Shown here: one piece after another, positions 1 through 8,854 of the stretch | Numbering within the stretch: the stretch's first letter is position 1 | Layout: every line of letters begins with the position of its first letter | Assembly: GCA_003168255.1 (NCBI GenBank) | Contig: PMSU01000109.1 | Span: forward strand, 1 to 64,000 | Length of the DNA: 64,000 nt | From: Actinomycetota bacterium | GTDB taxonomy: Bacteria; Actinomycetota; Actinomycetes; Streptosporangiales; Streptosporangiaceae | Direction of reading: 5' to 3' | Notes under the pieces: generated by a model | Databases searched by the model: none | Told to the model about the DNA's origin: nothing | The model's input: only the letters and a program-made list of their open reading frames with translations | Translations under genes and position numbers: made by a program

Positions 1-21
1 TCACCTTTCCAGACGTCCATC

Positions 22-594
22 CTAATGGATGGACTGGCCGGAAGCTTCGGGGCTCTCCAGGCTGATGATGCCGGCTCGCAGGGGGATGCCCCGGCGGATG
101 GCTTCGGTGATGTTGGCGCGGGTTTTGGCGTGGCTGCCGGGCCGCAGGGTGATGGCGTCGTGCTGCTGGGGTGAATCGGAGTAGTAGGAGGTGGCGAGTG
201 AGACGCCAGGGCAGGCGAACAGGTCCCACAGGGTGTCTTTGACGTGCAGGAGGTTGGTGTAGACCTCGGCGGCGAGTCCGCTGCTGATGGCGTGGCGGAG
301 CAGGGACGCGAAGTGCGGGTGGGCGGTGGGTTCGCCGCCGATGAATTGCACCATGGAGACGTTCAGGGCGGCGGCTTGGTCGATCACGGATCGCCAGTCG
401 TTGTCGGTCATGGTGCCGTGGCTGCCTGTGGGGGAGCTGGCCGCGTAGCAGTGGGTGCAGGTGAGGGGGCATCGGCCGGTGAGTTCGAGCCAGAGGAAGT
501 GGAGGGTGGCGGCTGGGCTGCGCACGGTTTCGGTGGTGGCGCTGGCTGTGTTGTCCTGACTGTGAGCAGCGGGGCGGGGTGGGGTTGGTATCAT
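22..594 (-). pseudogene. Radical SAM protein, C-terminally truncated
   Basis: The 190-residue product has the radical SAM cluster motif CPLTCTHC (Cys42, Cys46, Cys49) and a SAM-binding GGEPT at residues 86-90. It should bind a 4Fe-4S cluster and generate a 5'-deoxyadenosyl radical; the substrate is unknown. An AGGAGG ribosome site six bases upstream supports this ATG. Such proteins usually run to 300 residues or more with a C-terminal auxiliary region. Here the reading frame stops at 22-24, soon after the partial barrel, so the gene looks truncated or frameshifted. It is the last gene of a leftward set starting at 1762. A natural short form cannot be excluded because the window ends 21 bases further on. 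Confidence 0.75.
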
Positions 595-710
595 GGCTGG
601 CCTCCTGTGGTGGCGGGATCACGGATTTGTTCATGTGGTGGCTGGGGTGGGCGGGCGTGGCGGTGTGCTCTGCGGCTTCCGGTGGTGTTGCTGGCGGCCC
701 CATGCGGCTG

Positions 711-1061
711 TCATACCGGCTGGGGTGCTGGTCTTGGTCGCCGTGTGGCGGTGCGCTGGCGTGCGGTCATGCGAGCGCGGACGGCTCGTGCTTTGTTGCC
801 GGGGAAGGCGTGCATGCCTTTGTGCTTGCGGCCGCCGCGCTGGTGCCACCAGAGCCAGAGGCACAGGGCGCTATGGACCGTCAGCACGAAGGCAATCCAC
901 CAGAGCTGGCCCAGCACGGCATAGAGCGCCAGGATTCCGTAAAGGCGGCCCAGGAAGAGCACGGCCGGTGCTAGTGCTGGCCCGTATCGGTGTGCGGTGT
1001 GCCAGTGAAAAGGTCCCATGATCAGGACTATCGCCGTGATGATGATGTCACCTGTTACCAC
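711..1061 (-). CDS. Small hydrophobic membrane protein of unknown function
   Basis: The product has 116 residues. Residues 1-20 and roughly 28-72 are hydrophobic and look like two or three membrane segments, followed by an Arg/Pro-rich basic tail. The start is GTG, chosen because AGGAAG lies seven bases upstream. It begins 15 bases after the preceding small gene ends, so the two are probably cotranscribed. I do not recognise the family. The context, between an ATP-binding protein and a radical SAM protein, suggests an accessory role in that locus. Confidence 0.5.
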   Translation of the reverse strand: MVTGDIIITAIVLIMGPFHWHTAHRYGPALAPAVLFLGRLYGILALYAVLGQLWWIAFVLTVHSALCLWLWWHQRGGRKHKGMHAFPGNKARAVRARMTARQRTATRRPRPAPQPV

Positions 1062-1076
1062 GTGTGTTCTTCCTGG

Positions 1077-1316
1077 TCAGGTTTGCCGGGGCTGGTACCG
1101 TGGTGGCGGTGGAAGGTACCGCATTTCGATTTGGCGCATCTGGGTGAGCAGTTCGCCGGGGTCGGCCGCGCTGAGGATGGTGCCTTTCGGCACGTTGAAT
1201 GTCGGGTAGGCCCAGTAGCGGCGGCTGGCGGTGCCCCACATGACGAGCCAGAGCGGGTCATCGCGGTCGATGGAAGCGGCGGTTTCCCTCTGCTTCGCGT
1301 CAGGATGTGGTCGCAT
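1077..1316 (-). CDS. Small conserved-looking hypothetical protein
   Basis: This is a 79-residue soluble protein with a central segment DDPLWLVMWGTASRRYWAYP and an acidic C-terminal helix. The frame is open further upstream, but the ATG at 1316 lies five bases after the stop of the ATP-binding gene, which is the expected operon arrangement; a longer start would overlap that gene heavily. The function is unknown. Genes of this size often accompany RsbW-like ATP-binding proteins and XRE/DUF397 pairs in actinomycetes, so it is probably part of the same regulatory operon. Confidence 0.5.
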   Translation of the reverse strand: MRPHPDAKQRETAASIDRDDPLWLVMWGTASRRYWAYPTFNVPKGTILSAADPGELLTQMRQIEMRYLPPPPRYQPRQT

Positions 1317-1321
1317 CAATA

Positions 1322-1762
1322 TCAGGCGAAGGCGTGTGGCTGTGGGTGTGGCCTGATGGCGGATGGCTGCAAGGCGTGCGCGTGCAGGTGCAGGAGGCCG
1401 AAGACGATCTTTCCGCCGTCGCATGGCGAACATCCCCACTCGTCGCAGAGAGCATCTACGATCTTGAGGCCACGGCCACGCTCGTCATCCTCGCGCACGG
1501 TCAGCAGGATCGGCTGCCGCTCGTCGTAGTCAATGACACCCAAAGTGAGCGTGTCCCCGTCCACCTCACAGACGATTTTGATCATGTCCGATTGGGTGGC
1601 ATGGACCGCCGTGTTGGTAGCCAGCTCGGACATGATCAGGAGAGCGGAGTCGATGAGGTCTTCACGGCCCGCAGCGGTCAGCATGATGCGCACCCAGGCA
1701 CGGGCTCTTCCAACGGATTCGGGGTTGTTGGGGAGCGTGTAAGCACATATCGGCTGCGGCAC
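1322..1762 (-). CDS. ATP-binding protein, RsbW/SpoIIAB-like (HATPase_c_2)
   Basis: The 146-residue protein has the Bergerat-fold N box (SELATNTAVHA, Asn50) and a glycine box DERGRGLKIVDAL followed by a Cys/Trp-rich strand. This is the layout of single-domain anti-sigma-factor kinases. The GTG start has GAGGAG eight bases upstream. It is the first gene of the leftward operon and diverges from an XRE regulator 165 bp away. In actinomycetes such ATPases are commonly paired with XRE/DUF5753 and DUF397 proteins in developmental or metabolic switching. The partner it inhibits or phosphorylates cannot be told from sequence. Confidence 0.85.
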   Translation of the reverse strand: MPQPICAYTLPNNPESVGRARAWVRIMLTAAGREDLIDSALLIMSELATNTAVHATQSDMIKIVCEVDGDTLTLGVIDYDERQPILLTVREDDERGRGLKIVDALCDEWGCSPCDGGKIVFGLLHLHAHALQPSAIRPHPQPHAFA

Positions 1763-1927
1763 CTTGGGTCTCCTCGCCGGCTAGCCCGCTGCGGGCCGTG
1801 ACGCCATACCCTGGCTTAGTGATTGCAAGTGATCCTAAATGCAAGCGTTGCAGTTCGCAAGGGCTTCGGTAATGTCTGCAAAGATGGCAGGCGCTACAGT
1901 CGTGGCGGACGCTTGAGAGGATGAGGT

Positions 1928-2809
1928 ATGCCTGCTGGTGGTAAGCCGACCGTGAGGTCACGGCGCGTAGGGTCTGAGCTGCGGCGATTGCGTGATTTGG
2001 CATCAGTTACCACGGGGCAAGCAGCAGAGTTGCTGTCATGCAGTCCAGCGAAGATAAGCCGTATAGAGAACGGCATCGTCTCGGTACGCGTGGTGGACCT
2101 ACGGCTCTTGCTCGATCGTTACGATGATCAAGACCGGGAGCATCGTGCCTATCTCGAACGGCTAGCCCGTGAGAGCAACAAACGTGGGTGGTGGCAGGAC
2201 TACGGCGATACGATCCCGCCCTACTATGCCGACTTCATCGGCTTGGAGAGCGACGCCAGCTACATCAAGACTTGGGAGCCGACGATTATCCCCGGTCTGC
2301 TCCAGACGCCTGAGTACTCTCGCGCCGTGATGCTGGCCAACCCGGCCATGCTGTCACCGGACAAAGTAGATAATTTCATCGGCGTCAAGCGGGAGCGCCA
2401 AGAGCGTCTAGAACAGAGCACCGAGGTACGGCTTGACGCGGTGATCTGGGAAGCTGCTCTGATTACTGTGGTCGGTGATCGTGAGGTTCACGACGCACAG
2501 CTTGAACGGCTACTCGATCTGATGAAGCAGCCGAACATCTCGGTTCAGGTTCTGCCGCTCGAAGCTGGTGACCAGGCCAGCCTGTCGGGCTCGTTCGTGC
2601 TGTTCTCCTTCGGTAGCGAGCGCAGCGTGAGCACGGCCTTCATCGAGAATCTGACCAGTAATCAGTATCTTGAAGGGGAGGAAGAACTGCGCGGCTACAC
2701 GCTAGTCTTCGATGCGCTCCGCAGTGCCGCGCTTAGTCCCGTAGCCTCGGCAGCTCGTATCCGTCAGCATCTCCGCGACCACGGAGGAGGCGATCACCAT
2801 GAAGCGTGA
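1928..2809 (+). CDS. XRE-family regulator with DUF5753 domain
   Basis: The 293-residue protein has an N-terminal helix-turn-helix (about residues 11-65, with TTGQAAELLSCSPAKISRIE as the recognition unit). A DUF5753 sensor-like domain follows from about residue 95, marked by YADFIGLESDASYIKTWEP and PGLLQTPEYSRA. The ATG follows a GATGAGGT ribosome site. Its stop overlaps the start of the DUF397 gene, so the two are translationally coupled. This is the BldB/WhiJ-type arrangement of Streptomyces and relatives, where the XRE protein represses targets and the small DUF397 protein modulates it. Its own operator probably lies in the 1763-1927 divergent region. Confidence 0.93.
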   Translation: MPAGGKPTVRSRRVGSELRRLRDLASVTTGQAAELLSCSPAKISRIENGIVSVRVVDLRLLLDRYDDQDREHRAYLERLARESNKRGWWQDYGDTIPPYYADFIGLESDASYIKTWEPTIIPGLLQTPEYSRAVMLANPAMLSPDKVDNFIGVKRERQERLEQSTEVRLDAVIWEAALITVVGDREVHDAQLERLLDLMKQPNISVQVLPLEAGDQASLSGSFVLFSFGSERSVSTAFIENLTSNQYLEGEEELRGYTLVFDALRSAALSPVASAARIRQHLRDHGGGDHHEA

Positions 2810-3005
2810 TCCGATCATCGGTCCCTGGGTGAAGTCGTCCTACTCCAACTCAGGGGCCAATTGCGTAGAGGTTGCATGTAACCCGCACGGCACAGTTGCC
2901 GTCCGTGACTCCAAGGATCCGGGCGGCCCGGTGATCGCGTTCGCCGCTGCGGACTGGCAGGCGTTCACCGGCTACGTGAAGGCTGGCTGTTTCGGCCTGG
3001 CCTGA
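2799..3005 (+). CDS. DUF397 domain protein
   Basis: This is a 68-residue single-domain protein with the DUF397 signature: WVKSSYSNSGANCVEVA, then VAVRDSKDPGGPVIAF and a terminal WQAFTGYVKAG. It overlaps the XRE gene by 11 bases and is preceded by a strong GGAGGAGG. DUF397 proteins are known to act with the adjacent XRE/DUF5753 regulator, possibly as antagonists. The assignment is secure; the target genes are unknown. Confidence 0.93.
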   Translation: MKRDPIIGPWVKSSYSNSGANCVEVACNPHGTVAVRDSKDPGGPVIAFAAADWQAFTGYVKAGCFGLA

Positions 3006-3135
3006 GTCACACTCGGTCTGGCTATGACTGTGGGGGCATCCTTGTGTTTAAGGGTGCCCCTTCTGTGTACCGGGGCTGGGAGCCGTATGGAGCTAGATGG
3101 ATCACGTATGCCTGTGCATGCCGGCGTTGGTGGGG

Positions 3136-3582
3136 GTTGGGGAGGCTGTGCCCGAAGGGCACCTTTCCAGGTTGTTCTGACGTGTGCCGGGAGGCCCGGA
3201 GGGCCGGAAGATGGGCATCGCCCGGATCATCCATGACGAGCTGCTGGCCGGCCGTGCTGAGGAGCGGGCGGCCCTGCTGGTCCATCCGGAGCATCCGCGT
3301 GTGCGTGCCATGTATGAGGGCTGGGGTTACCGGTAGTTCGGGTCGTGCATCCTTCCCGGATGCGCCTCTTTATGACGCGATGATCAGGCCGCTTGGCCGG
3401 GTAGGCAAGGACGCGGGGTAGCCGGGTGAGTGGAGCCCGTTGACGTTGGGGTTTTGCACCTGTGAGGGTGCCCTTGGTGGCGGTGGTGTTTTGGGGCGGT
3501 GGTCGGCGGTTGGAGGGCTGTGCCCGTTAGGGCTCCTTGCTTGTGGCCTTGTGCGCCGGCTGGGAGGCCCGGCAGGGCCGAG
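3136..3582 (+). repeat. Two diverged copies of a hairpin-rich 75-bp unit
   Basis: Copy A is 3136-3210 and copy B is 3509-3582. Both read GTTGG, then GGCTGTGCCCG, a short loop, GGGC and CCTT, and end in GTGYGCCGG followed by GAGGCCCGG and a GGGCCG-type segment. The GTGCCC/GGGCAC arms in copy A can pair. Each copy follows a GGGTGCCC-containing segment (near 3050 and 3468). The space between holds a broken acetyltransferase. Apart from this, 3422-3764 contains nothing I can identify. Confidence 0.45.
3211..3421 (+). pseudogene. GNAT acetyltransferase remnant (3' end, frameshifted)
   Basis: From 3211 one frame reads MGIARIIHDELLAGR, then LLVHPEHPRVRAMYEGWGYR before a stop at 3334-3336. A second frame then reads RASFPDAPLYDAMIRPLGR to 3421. 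Joined, these match the acetyl-CoA-binding and C-terminal strands of GNAT N-acetyltransferases. The N-terminal half is absent and the two parts lie in different frames, so this is a decayed fragment rather than a working gene. Confidence 0.7.
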
Positions 3583-3764
3583 CAGCGGGTTTCGGTGCGC
3601 AAGAGGGTGGGCGGGCGGGCCGGCCGCCGGTAACGGCTGGCTTCCTCGTGGCCGGGCTTGGGCGTGCGGGTGGTGTCAGCTCAAACGGCGGCTGGCCCGG
3701 TCCGGAACGGTGGCGGTCGTGGTATCCCTTCCCACTGGATCTGGGGTAGCTTCCTTGTTGCGGG

Positions 3765-4775
3765 TCACAGTTGCGCTGTGTGCTCGATGACCAGCCGGCG
3801 GCTTGACCCTGGCGTCCGGGATCTTTCATACGTACCTATGTCCCCGGCGGTCATCGCCTGCCCGTAGTAGGTGCCGCTGCTGGCCGCCACCACCCGGACC
3901 CGGTCGTTGTCGGTGTCGGAAATCAGCAGGTTGCCCGCCCCGTCCACCGTCACGGCGTTCGGACCGTCGATCTTGGCGCTGGTGGCCGGGCCGCCGTCAC
4001 CGGAGAACCCGGCTTTGCCCTTGCCGGCGACGGAGTAGATGTGCCCAGCGGTCATCGCCTGCCCGTAGTAGGTGCCGCTGCTGGCCGCCACCACCACCCG
4101 GATCCGGTTGTTGCCGTAATCGGCGATCAGCAGGTTGCCCGCGGCGTCCACCGCCACGCCCGCCGGTGAATTGATCTTGGCCGCGGTGGCCTTGCCGCCA
4201 TCACCGGAGAATCCTGGGCTGCCGTTCCCGGCCACGTTGTAGATGTGCCCGGCTTTCATCGCCTGCCCGTAGAACGAGCCGGTCGCCTGCGCCGCCACCA
4301 GGACGTGGTCGGGCATGGGGACGGCAATCACGAGATTGCCTGCACGGTCTACCGCCACCCCGCACGTGCCCAGGCCGGCAGAATTCGCGGCCAGCCCGCC
4401 GATGCTGAGCGGCCCGTCAAGACCGGTGCCGGCGGGAGTTGTGAGCCCGTCAGTCTGCGAGTTCACATCCCGCACGGCGTAGCCGTCCGCGACATAGATC
4501 TGGCCCGCCGCATACGACACCCCGCATGGCCCGGGATAGTTCAGGGCCGCCGTTGTGGCTGCCGCCGGCCCGCCCACACCGCCCGCGACCGTGGAAATGA
4601 CCCCGGCCGTCACCGCCGGGCGAACCCCGTGTAAAGCTGCCTCCGCCGGGCCGCCGCCGGCCAGGACCGCCGCCGAAAGCAGCGCTAGCATCGTGGTTGC
4701 GGTCCTGCCGAGCCTTGCAGATCCGCCAGCCCGCTCGACTCTCACAGCGCCCCCTCGGTACGACAGCATGGCCAC
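3765..4775 (-). CDS. Secreted NHL-repeat beta-propeller protein, probably C-terminally truncated
   Basis: The 336-residue protein has a twin-Arg-free signal region (hydrophobic stretch about residues 27-46, ending near AEA). Several NHL-type repeats follow, each carrying GFSGDGG, an AKI..P.GVAVD strand, GNLLIADYGNNRIRVV, and a YGQAMTAGHIYSVAG linker. Such proteins fold as extracellular beta-propellers that bind ligands or partners. The last repeat breaks off at AGDI and is followed by an unrelated basic tail (RSRTPGSSRRLVIEH), so the 3' end was probably lost in a rearrangement at about 3840. No catalytic motif is visible. Confidence 0.7.
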   Translation of the reverse strand: MAMLSYRGGAVRVERAGGSARLGRTATTMLALLSAAVLAGGGPAEAALHGVRPAVTAGVISTVAGGVGGPAAATTAALNYPGPCGVSYAAGQIYVADGYAVRDVNSQTDGLTTPAGTGLDGPLSIGGLAANSAGLGTCGVAVDRAGNLVIAVPMPDHVLVAAQATGSFYGQAMKAGHIYNVAGNGSPGFSGDGGKATAAKINSPAGVAVDAAGNLLIADYGNNRIRVVVAASSGTYYGQAMTAGHIYSVAGKGKAGFSGDGGPATSAKIDGPNAVTVDGAGNLLISDTDNDRVRVVAASSGTYYGQAMTAGDIGTYERSRTPGSSRRLVIEHTAQL

Positions 4776-4995
4776 CGCCTGGCTGGCGCACTGTCGCAGT
4801 CCACCAGGACAAATACCTCATATCAAGACATCCGGCCTACCGCCCGGATACTACACCCGGGATTTTTGACGGCGCTGCACAGCCTCGAAGCCGCGCCGAA
4901 GGAGCCGGCGGCGAACTGGCGACCAGAGCTCATCGACGCGGTCGGGTGGCAGGTCCCAGCGAGATGTCGTTACCGTGCCGCGTGACCGGACGCTA

Positions 4996-5736
4996 TTAGC
5001 GACCGTAGGTCGAGACGTGCCGCGTGCTCCGCGCATCAAAGGGCTCCCGATTCCAGCCCGCCCATCGCGAATGGCGACGCAAACCAGCGATCCGCGCCAT
5101 CAGGTCCATTTCACTGGGCCAGATAAAGCGTGTGACGATTGGGGTCACCCGGATGCCCTGGCGGGTGAGGCTCACATGGCTTTCGTCCAGCAGCTGCGTT
5201 ACGGGGTCGAATCGCCCCATGTCCAGCCTCACCTTGTCCATCTCGATCGCCTCGGCGTCGACATATTGGTTGTCGCGCAGGCGGTACAGGGAGTCTGGCA
5301 CCGCCGCTTCGACGAGGAACACGCCGTCGTCGGTCAGATGCCGCGCGGCATTTTCGAAACAGCGGACCTGGTCGTCTTGTGTCAGCAGGTTGTACAGCGT
5401 GTTGAAGACGAGGAATATCAACCGGTAGTTGCCGCTGACGGGGACATCGGCCATGTTTCCCTGGGTCACCGCGATGACGTCGCCGCCCGGCTTCGCACGC
5501 AGCCTCGCGATCATCGCGGCCGACTGCTCAATGCCGTCCACGCGGAGTCCGCGTGCGGAAAGCGGCAAGCCGATGCGGCCGGCGCCGATCGCTAGCTCCA
5601 GTACCGGGCCGCCTCGTGCCAGCTCCTCCAGGCAGGCGACGGTCTCCGCCTCGTCACCGCGCAAGGAGTCATCGTAGACAGCCGCGGTGTCCTCTCCGAA
5701 GCTCTTCATCGGGTCAAAGTCCTTCACGGCGAGCAT
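4996..5736 (-). CDS. Class I SAM-dependent methyltransferase
   Basis: The 246-residue protein has the Rossmann motif I VLELAIGAGRIGLPL at about residues 45-59. The acidic end of strand 2 is VDGIEQSAAMI, and motif II/III segments NYRLIFLVFNTLYNLL and LTDDGVFLVEA follow. This matches the methyltransferase type 25 group, which moves a methyl group from S-adenosylmethionine to a small-molecule substrate. It is monocistronic between two secreted propeller genes. The substrate cannot be predicted. Confidence 0.85.
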   Translation of the reverse strand: MLAVKDFDPMKSFGEDTAAVYDDSLRGDEAETVACLEELARGGPVLELAIGAGRIGLPLSARGLRVDGIEQSAAMIARLRAKPGGDVIAVTQGNMADVPVSGNYRLIFLVFNTLYNLLTQDDQVRCFENAARHLTDDGVFLVEAAVPDSLYRLRDNQYVDAEAIEMDKVRLDMGRFDPVTQLLDESHVSLTRQGIRVTPIVTRFIWPSEMDLMARIAGLRRHSRWAGWNREPFDARSTRHVSTYGR

Positions 5737-5912
5737 TCCCTCACGGAACGCCCTAACTGCGCAACCGGTTTTGGCTGCTGACCCTCATACCTGACCGATG
5801 TCGAAGATCTGAATCAGTTGTGCTTCCCCATAGAGCTCCTCGACGCCATAGAACCGTCCATTACTACGCAGTGAGCGCTTCGCTCCGAGGTTGGCGCAGC
5901 TGCGACAGGCGC

Positions 5913-7181
5913 TCATATGTGCCAGTTCTGATCCGTGTGCTGGTTGGGCCGGAGGGATGCCGGACCCGGGCGGCGCACGTCATTCTTCGTTCCGCCGGGC
6001 AGGCCGAAGGCATAGAGGTTGTCATCGCCGGAGCCTACGTAGACGACCCCGTTGGCGACCGCCGGCGACGATTCGATCGGGTCGTTAGCTTCGAAGTACC
6101 ACAGGAAGGTCCCGTTGGCGGCGTTGAAGGCCCGCACGATGTCGTCGTTAGCGCCCACGTACACCACTCCGTTGGCCACCGCCGGCGACGAAGAGACGGC
6201 ACTGAAGGTGGGCGCGGACCACAAGAGGGTCCCGCTGGCCGCGTTGAGTGCGTAGAGATTATCGTCAAAGGATCCTGCATACACGACGCCGTTGGCCACT
6301 GCCGGCGACGAATTGATAGAGCCCCCGGTGGCGAAGGACCACAACAGAATCCCGCTGGAGGCATCGAGGGCATAGATACTGTCGTTGGAGCCGACGTAAA
6401 CCACCCCGTTGGCGACCGCCGGCGACGAATTGACCGGGCCGCCGGTGTCGTAGGACCACAGCAGAGCCCCGCTGGAGGCACTGAGGGCGTAGACGCTGTC
6501 GCTGAAGGAGCTGACGTAGACCACCCCGTTGGCGACGGCAGGCGACGACTCGATGGAAGCTCCGGTCGCGAAAGACCACAGCAGAGCCCCGCTGGCGGCG
6601 CTGAGTGCGTAGAGGCTGCCCTCGACGGAGCCCACGTAGACCACCCCGCTGGCCACCACCGGCGACGAGTTAACGATGCTGCCAGTGTCAAAGGACCAGT
6701 CGTTATCCAGGCCGGATGCGGTCGACGGGCTCAGCACGTTCTCGGTCGTGTTGAAGCCTCGATGGGCAGGTGCGTCCCGGAACTGGGCCCAGTTAGCCTG
6801 CACGGTGAACGCGGCCTGCGCGGCCAGACCCGAGTGCTGCCCGACGGCGGTGATCCAGTGCGTGCCCGGGACAGCCGACGAAGGGATGACGAGCACGACA
6901 CCGCGGAAGCCACCGTGAGCACCGGTAGTGGCCAGCGCCTCGTCGGTGGTGTCGAAGTAGATGTTTACCGCCTCATCGGCGCCGAACCGGTACCCAGACA
7001 CCGTCACCGTACTGTCAGGTGGGCCGGTCTTGACCGAGAGCTTAACGTGGGTTTTGGCGATGGCTGGGGACACCCCCGCCCGGGTTGCAGCGGCGTGAAC
7101 GTCCGGCGCAGAAAACAGGGCCAGCGCCGAGAGACACAGCACCAGCGTCGCCATTAGGCGAGGGAGAGTTTTGCGGAACAC
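5913..7181 (-). CDS. Secreted PQQ-like beta-propeller repeat protein
   Basis: The 422-residue protein has a signal peptide (residues 1-31, ending DVHAAA), an IPT/Ig-like region about residues 40-130, and six PQQ-type repeats. Each repeat contains SSPAVANGVVYVGS, then LYALSAASGALLWSF at a spacing of about 40 residues. The repeats are nearly identical at DNA level too (period about 117 bp across 6050-6680), a sign of recent internal duplication. No PQQ-dehydrogenase catalytic residues are evident, so it is more likely a binding or structural propeller outside the cell. The last 25 residues are off-pattern. Confidence 0.8.
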   Translation of the reverse strand: MFRKTLPRLMATLVLCLSALALFSAPDVHAAATRAGVSPAIAKTHVKLSVKTGPPDSTVTVSGYRFGADEAVNIYFDTTDEALATTGAHGGFRGVVLVIPSSAVPGTHWITAVGQHSGLAAQAAFTVQANWAQFRDAPAHRGFNTTENVLSPSTASGLDNDWSFDTGSIVNSSPVVASGVVYVGSVEGSLYALSAASGALLWSFATGASIESSPAVANGVVYVSSFSDSVYALSASSGALLWSYDTGGPVNSSPAVANGVVYVGSNDSIYALDASSGILLWSFATGGSINSSPAVANGVVYAGSFDDNLYALNAASGTLLWSAPTFSAVSSSPAVANGVVYVGANDDIVRAFNAANGTFLWYFEANDPIESSPAVANGVVYVGSGDDNLYAFGLPGGTKNDVRRPGPASLRPNQHTDQNWHI

Positions 7182-7383
7182 AGCGACCTCCTACTTTGCA
7201 TCGTGTCTCGACCAGGCTAGAGCGGGCCGATAAGAGCTGTCTCTGGTCTCAGCAGCCCACCGAGAGTGCGCCGATGTAACGGTTCTTGTCTGCCGCGAAG
7301 TAGATGGCATCCTCGCCATGCCCGCGGCGCTTGCGACGATGCGAACTAGGCGACGCTGGAGCCTCCATCGAGCCGGCGGCTGA

Positions 7384-7608
7384 CCCCCAGACGGCCCGCA
7401 GTACCGGCCGTGGTCGATCGAACGCAGGCTCAGCGAGGCCGACACCCAGACGATCATCACCGAGTTCGCGGCTGGCACAGCCAAGCACGTGGTGGCTGCT
7501 CGCTACTCGGTCAGCCTGAGTGCTCTTAAGTTGCTGCTTCGACGCCGCGCGGCGACCTCGGCCCGGCTGGCGGGCACGGTGCGCCGCGCTGTCCCGGCCT
7601 GCCAGTAA
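7384..7608 (+). pseudogene. Hin/resolvase-type helix-turn-helix remnant
   Basis: This open stretch without a start codon reads RRLSEADTQTIITEFAAGT, then AARYSVSLSALKLLLRR, and stops at 7606. It matches the DNA-binding C-terminus of serine-recombinase-like or small HTH proteins. It is clearly related to the C-terminus of the gene ending at 13434 (VDIQEISERFRAG, then YDMSLSTIKRLLRK). The N-terminus is missing and a stop lies at 7381-7383. Nothing recognisable was found between 7609 and 7855. Confidence 0.5.
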
Positions 7609-7855
7609 GCCGTGTTGACCTCGGCGCGCCTGACCTCTATGACCCGCACGTCCGAGGCGGCGCCGGCGCTGGGCTCCCGGCTCGCCCCAGCCTCATCATC
7701 TGGAGCTGCGAGTGACGCCGTCGGCGGCATGGCCGGGATTGATCCCGTGGGATACCCACGGCAGCCGGCGGCCACGGCGGAGGCGTTGCACCTGCTGGCG
7801 CAGAGCCGGCTCCTGCCATCCGCCTAGCCGCTGCGCCCGGGCGGATACGGGCTTC

Positions 7856-8263
7856 TTACCCAGGCCGGCGAGGAGCGCGGGACGGCTGCCGCTGACGGCG
7901 CCGGCGGACTTTCCCGATGCGGGCTGCGGCGGTGCCCGGGTGGTCCATCCCCAGCCTCACCCTGCGGGACAGGCGCTCAAGGACCTGCTCGCCGAGCGGC
8001 CGGTCCGGTACCTTCCGCGACCGCCAGGAGACCCGGGCCGGGACTCTGGCCCCGAGCCTTTCCTCACCTGCCCCCGCGATGCTGTCCCTGGCAACGGCAA
8101 GCGAAGCCAGCTCCTGGCGCCCGCGCCGCCGGTCGGCGCGCCAGGCACGGCGCTTCATGCGGGGGATGTTCTTACGGGAGCTCTTGTCGTTCTCGCCATA
8201 GTTATTCCGCATGTCCCTGGCGTAGCTCAGCTCTTTCTTCCGCTGCGGAGATATGCGCGCCAC
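7856..8263 (-). CDS. Small basic hypothetical protein
   Basis: This 135-residue, very Arg/Lys-rich protein begins MARISPQRKKELSYARDMRN and continues with NYGENDKSSRKNIPRMKRR. This opening resembles conserved hypothetical proteins scattered through actinomycete genomes. The GTG start has GGGGAGGA six bases upstream, which is why I prefer it to overlapping frames on the other strand. A nucleic-acid-binding role is possible from composition alone; no domain is recognised. Confidence 0.55.
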   Translation of the reverse strand: MARISPQRKKELSYARDMRNNYGENDKSSRKNIPRMKRRAWRADRRRGRQELASLAVARDSIAGAGEERLGARVPARVSWRSRKVPDRPLGEQVLERLSRRVRLGMDHPGTAAARIGKVRRRRQRQPSRAPRRPG

Positions 8264-8422
8264 AGGTATCCTCCCCTCACCATGTCCTTAGTGCTCAACG
8301 GTAGCCAGGATCCGGAAAGGCGGAACTGAATTTCGTTGACTGTCAGCGAGAGATGCAGCCTCACATGATCCGGTCAGGTCGGCCTCTCATGCTGCCAAGG
8401 GGCGCGCTGGATACATGCATGT

Positions 8423-8854
8423 TCAGGCTCCCGCGGCGGTCAGGATCACGGTCGCCCGCTCCGCGGCTCGCCGGACGCGGGCGACCGGGTCGTGCCGGAG
8501 CTCGGCGACGGCGGCCAGCGCCTCCCCGAGCAGGCGCCGGGCGGCAACCTTCGCGGCCATCTCCCGCACCCGCCATGCCTCATCGGCCAGCGCATCCAGC
8601 ACCGCTCGCCGCGCCCTCTCATCCCACGCATACAACAGCGCCCGGGCCGCCCATACCCGCAGCCAGTACTGCTGTCCGCCACCGAGCACCCCACGGGCAG
8701 CGGGACCGCCGATGGCAAAGATGAGCGCGTCGTCAGCGTCCCGCCGACTCAGCAACTCGACACAGCCCGCCACCACCCCGGCCGTTCCCCGGCGGGTGCA
8801 TTCCATCTCGATGCTCTGCCGTGGAGTCAGCCCCCACACCGAACGCGACGGCAT
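8423..8854 (-). CDS. HEAT-repeat-like hypothetical protein
   Basis: The 143-residue protein has alpha-helical repeats: YWLRVWAARALLYAWDERAR, AVLDALADEAWRVREMAAKV and AVAELRHDPVARVRRAAERA. These match HEAT repeats, which act as protein-interaction scaffolds. The ATG at 8854 follows a GGGG stretch; an upstream ATG at 8884 in the same frame is less likely. It is a standalone gene with no operon partner, and the partner protein is unknown. Confidence 0.65.
   Translation of the reverse strand: MPSRSVWGLTPRQSIEMECTRRGTAGVVAGCVELLSRRDADDALIFAIGGPAARGVLGGGQQYWLRVWAARALLYAWDERARRAVLDALADEAWRVREMAAKVAARRLLGEALAAVAELRHDPVARVRRAAERATVILTAAGA

Noticed and set aside
6050-6680. Regularly spaced near-identical DNA repeats resembling an array
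   Set aside because: The 117-bp period encodes PQQ-type propeller repeats in one continuous frame; unit length and lack of unique spacers rule out CRISPR.
5820-7157. Long rightward open frame opposite the PQQ-like gene
   Set aside because: It mirrors the coding repeats of the minus-strand gene, has low-complexity Gly/Arg/His sequence and no signal or domain.
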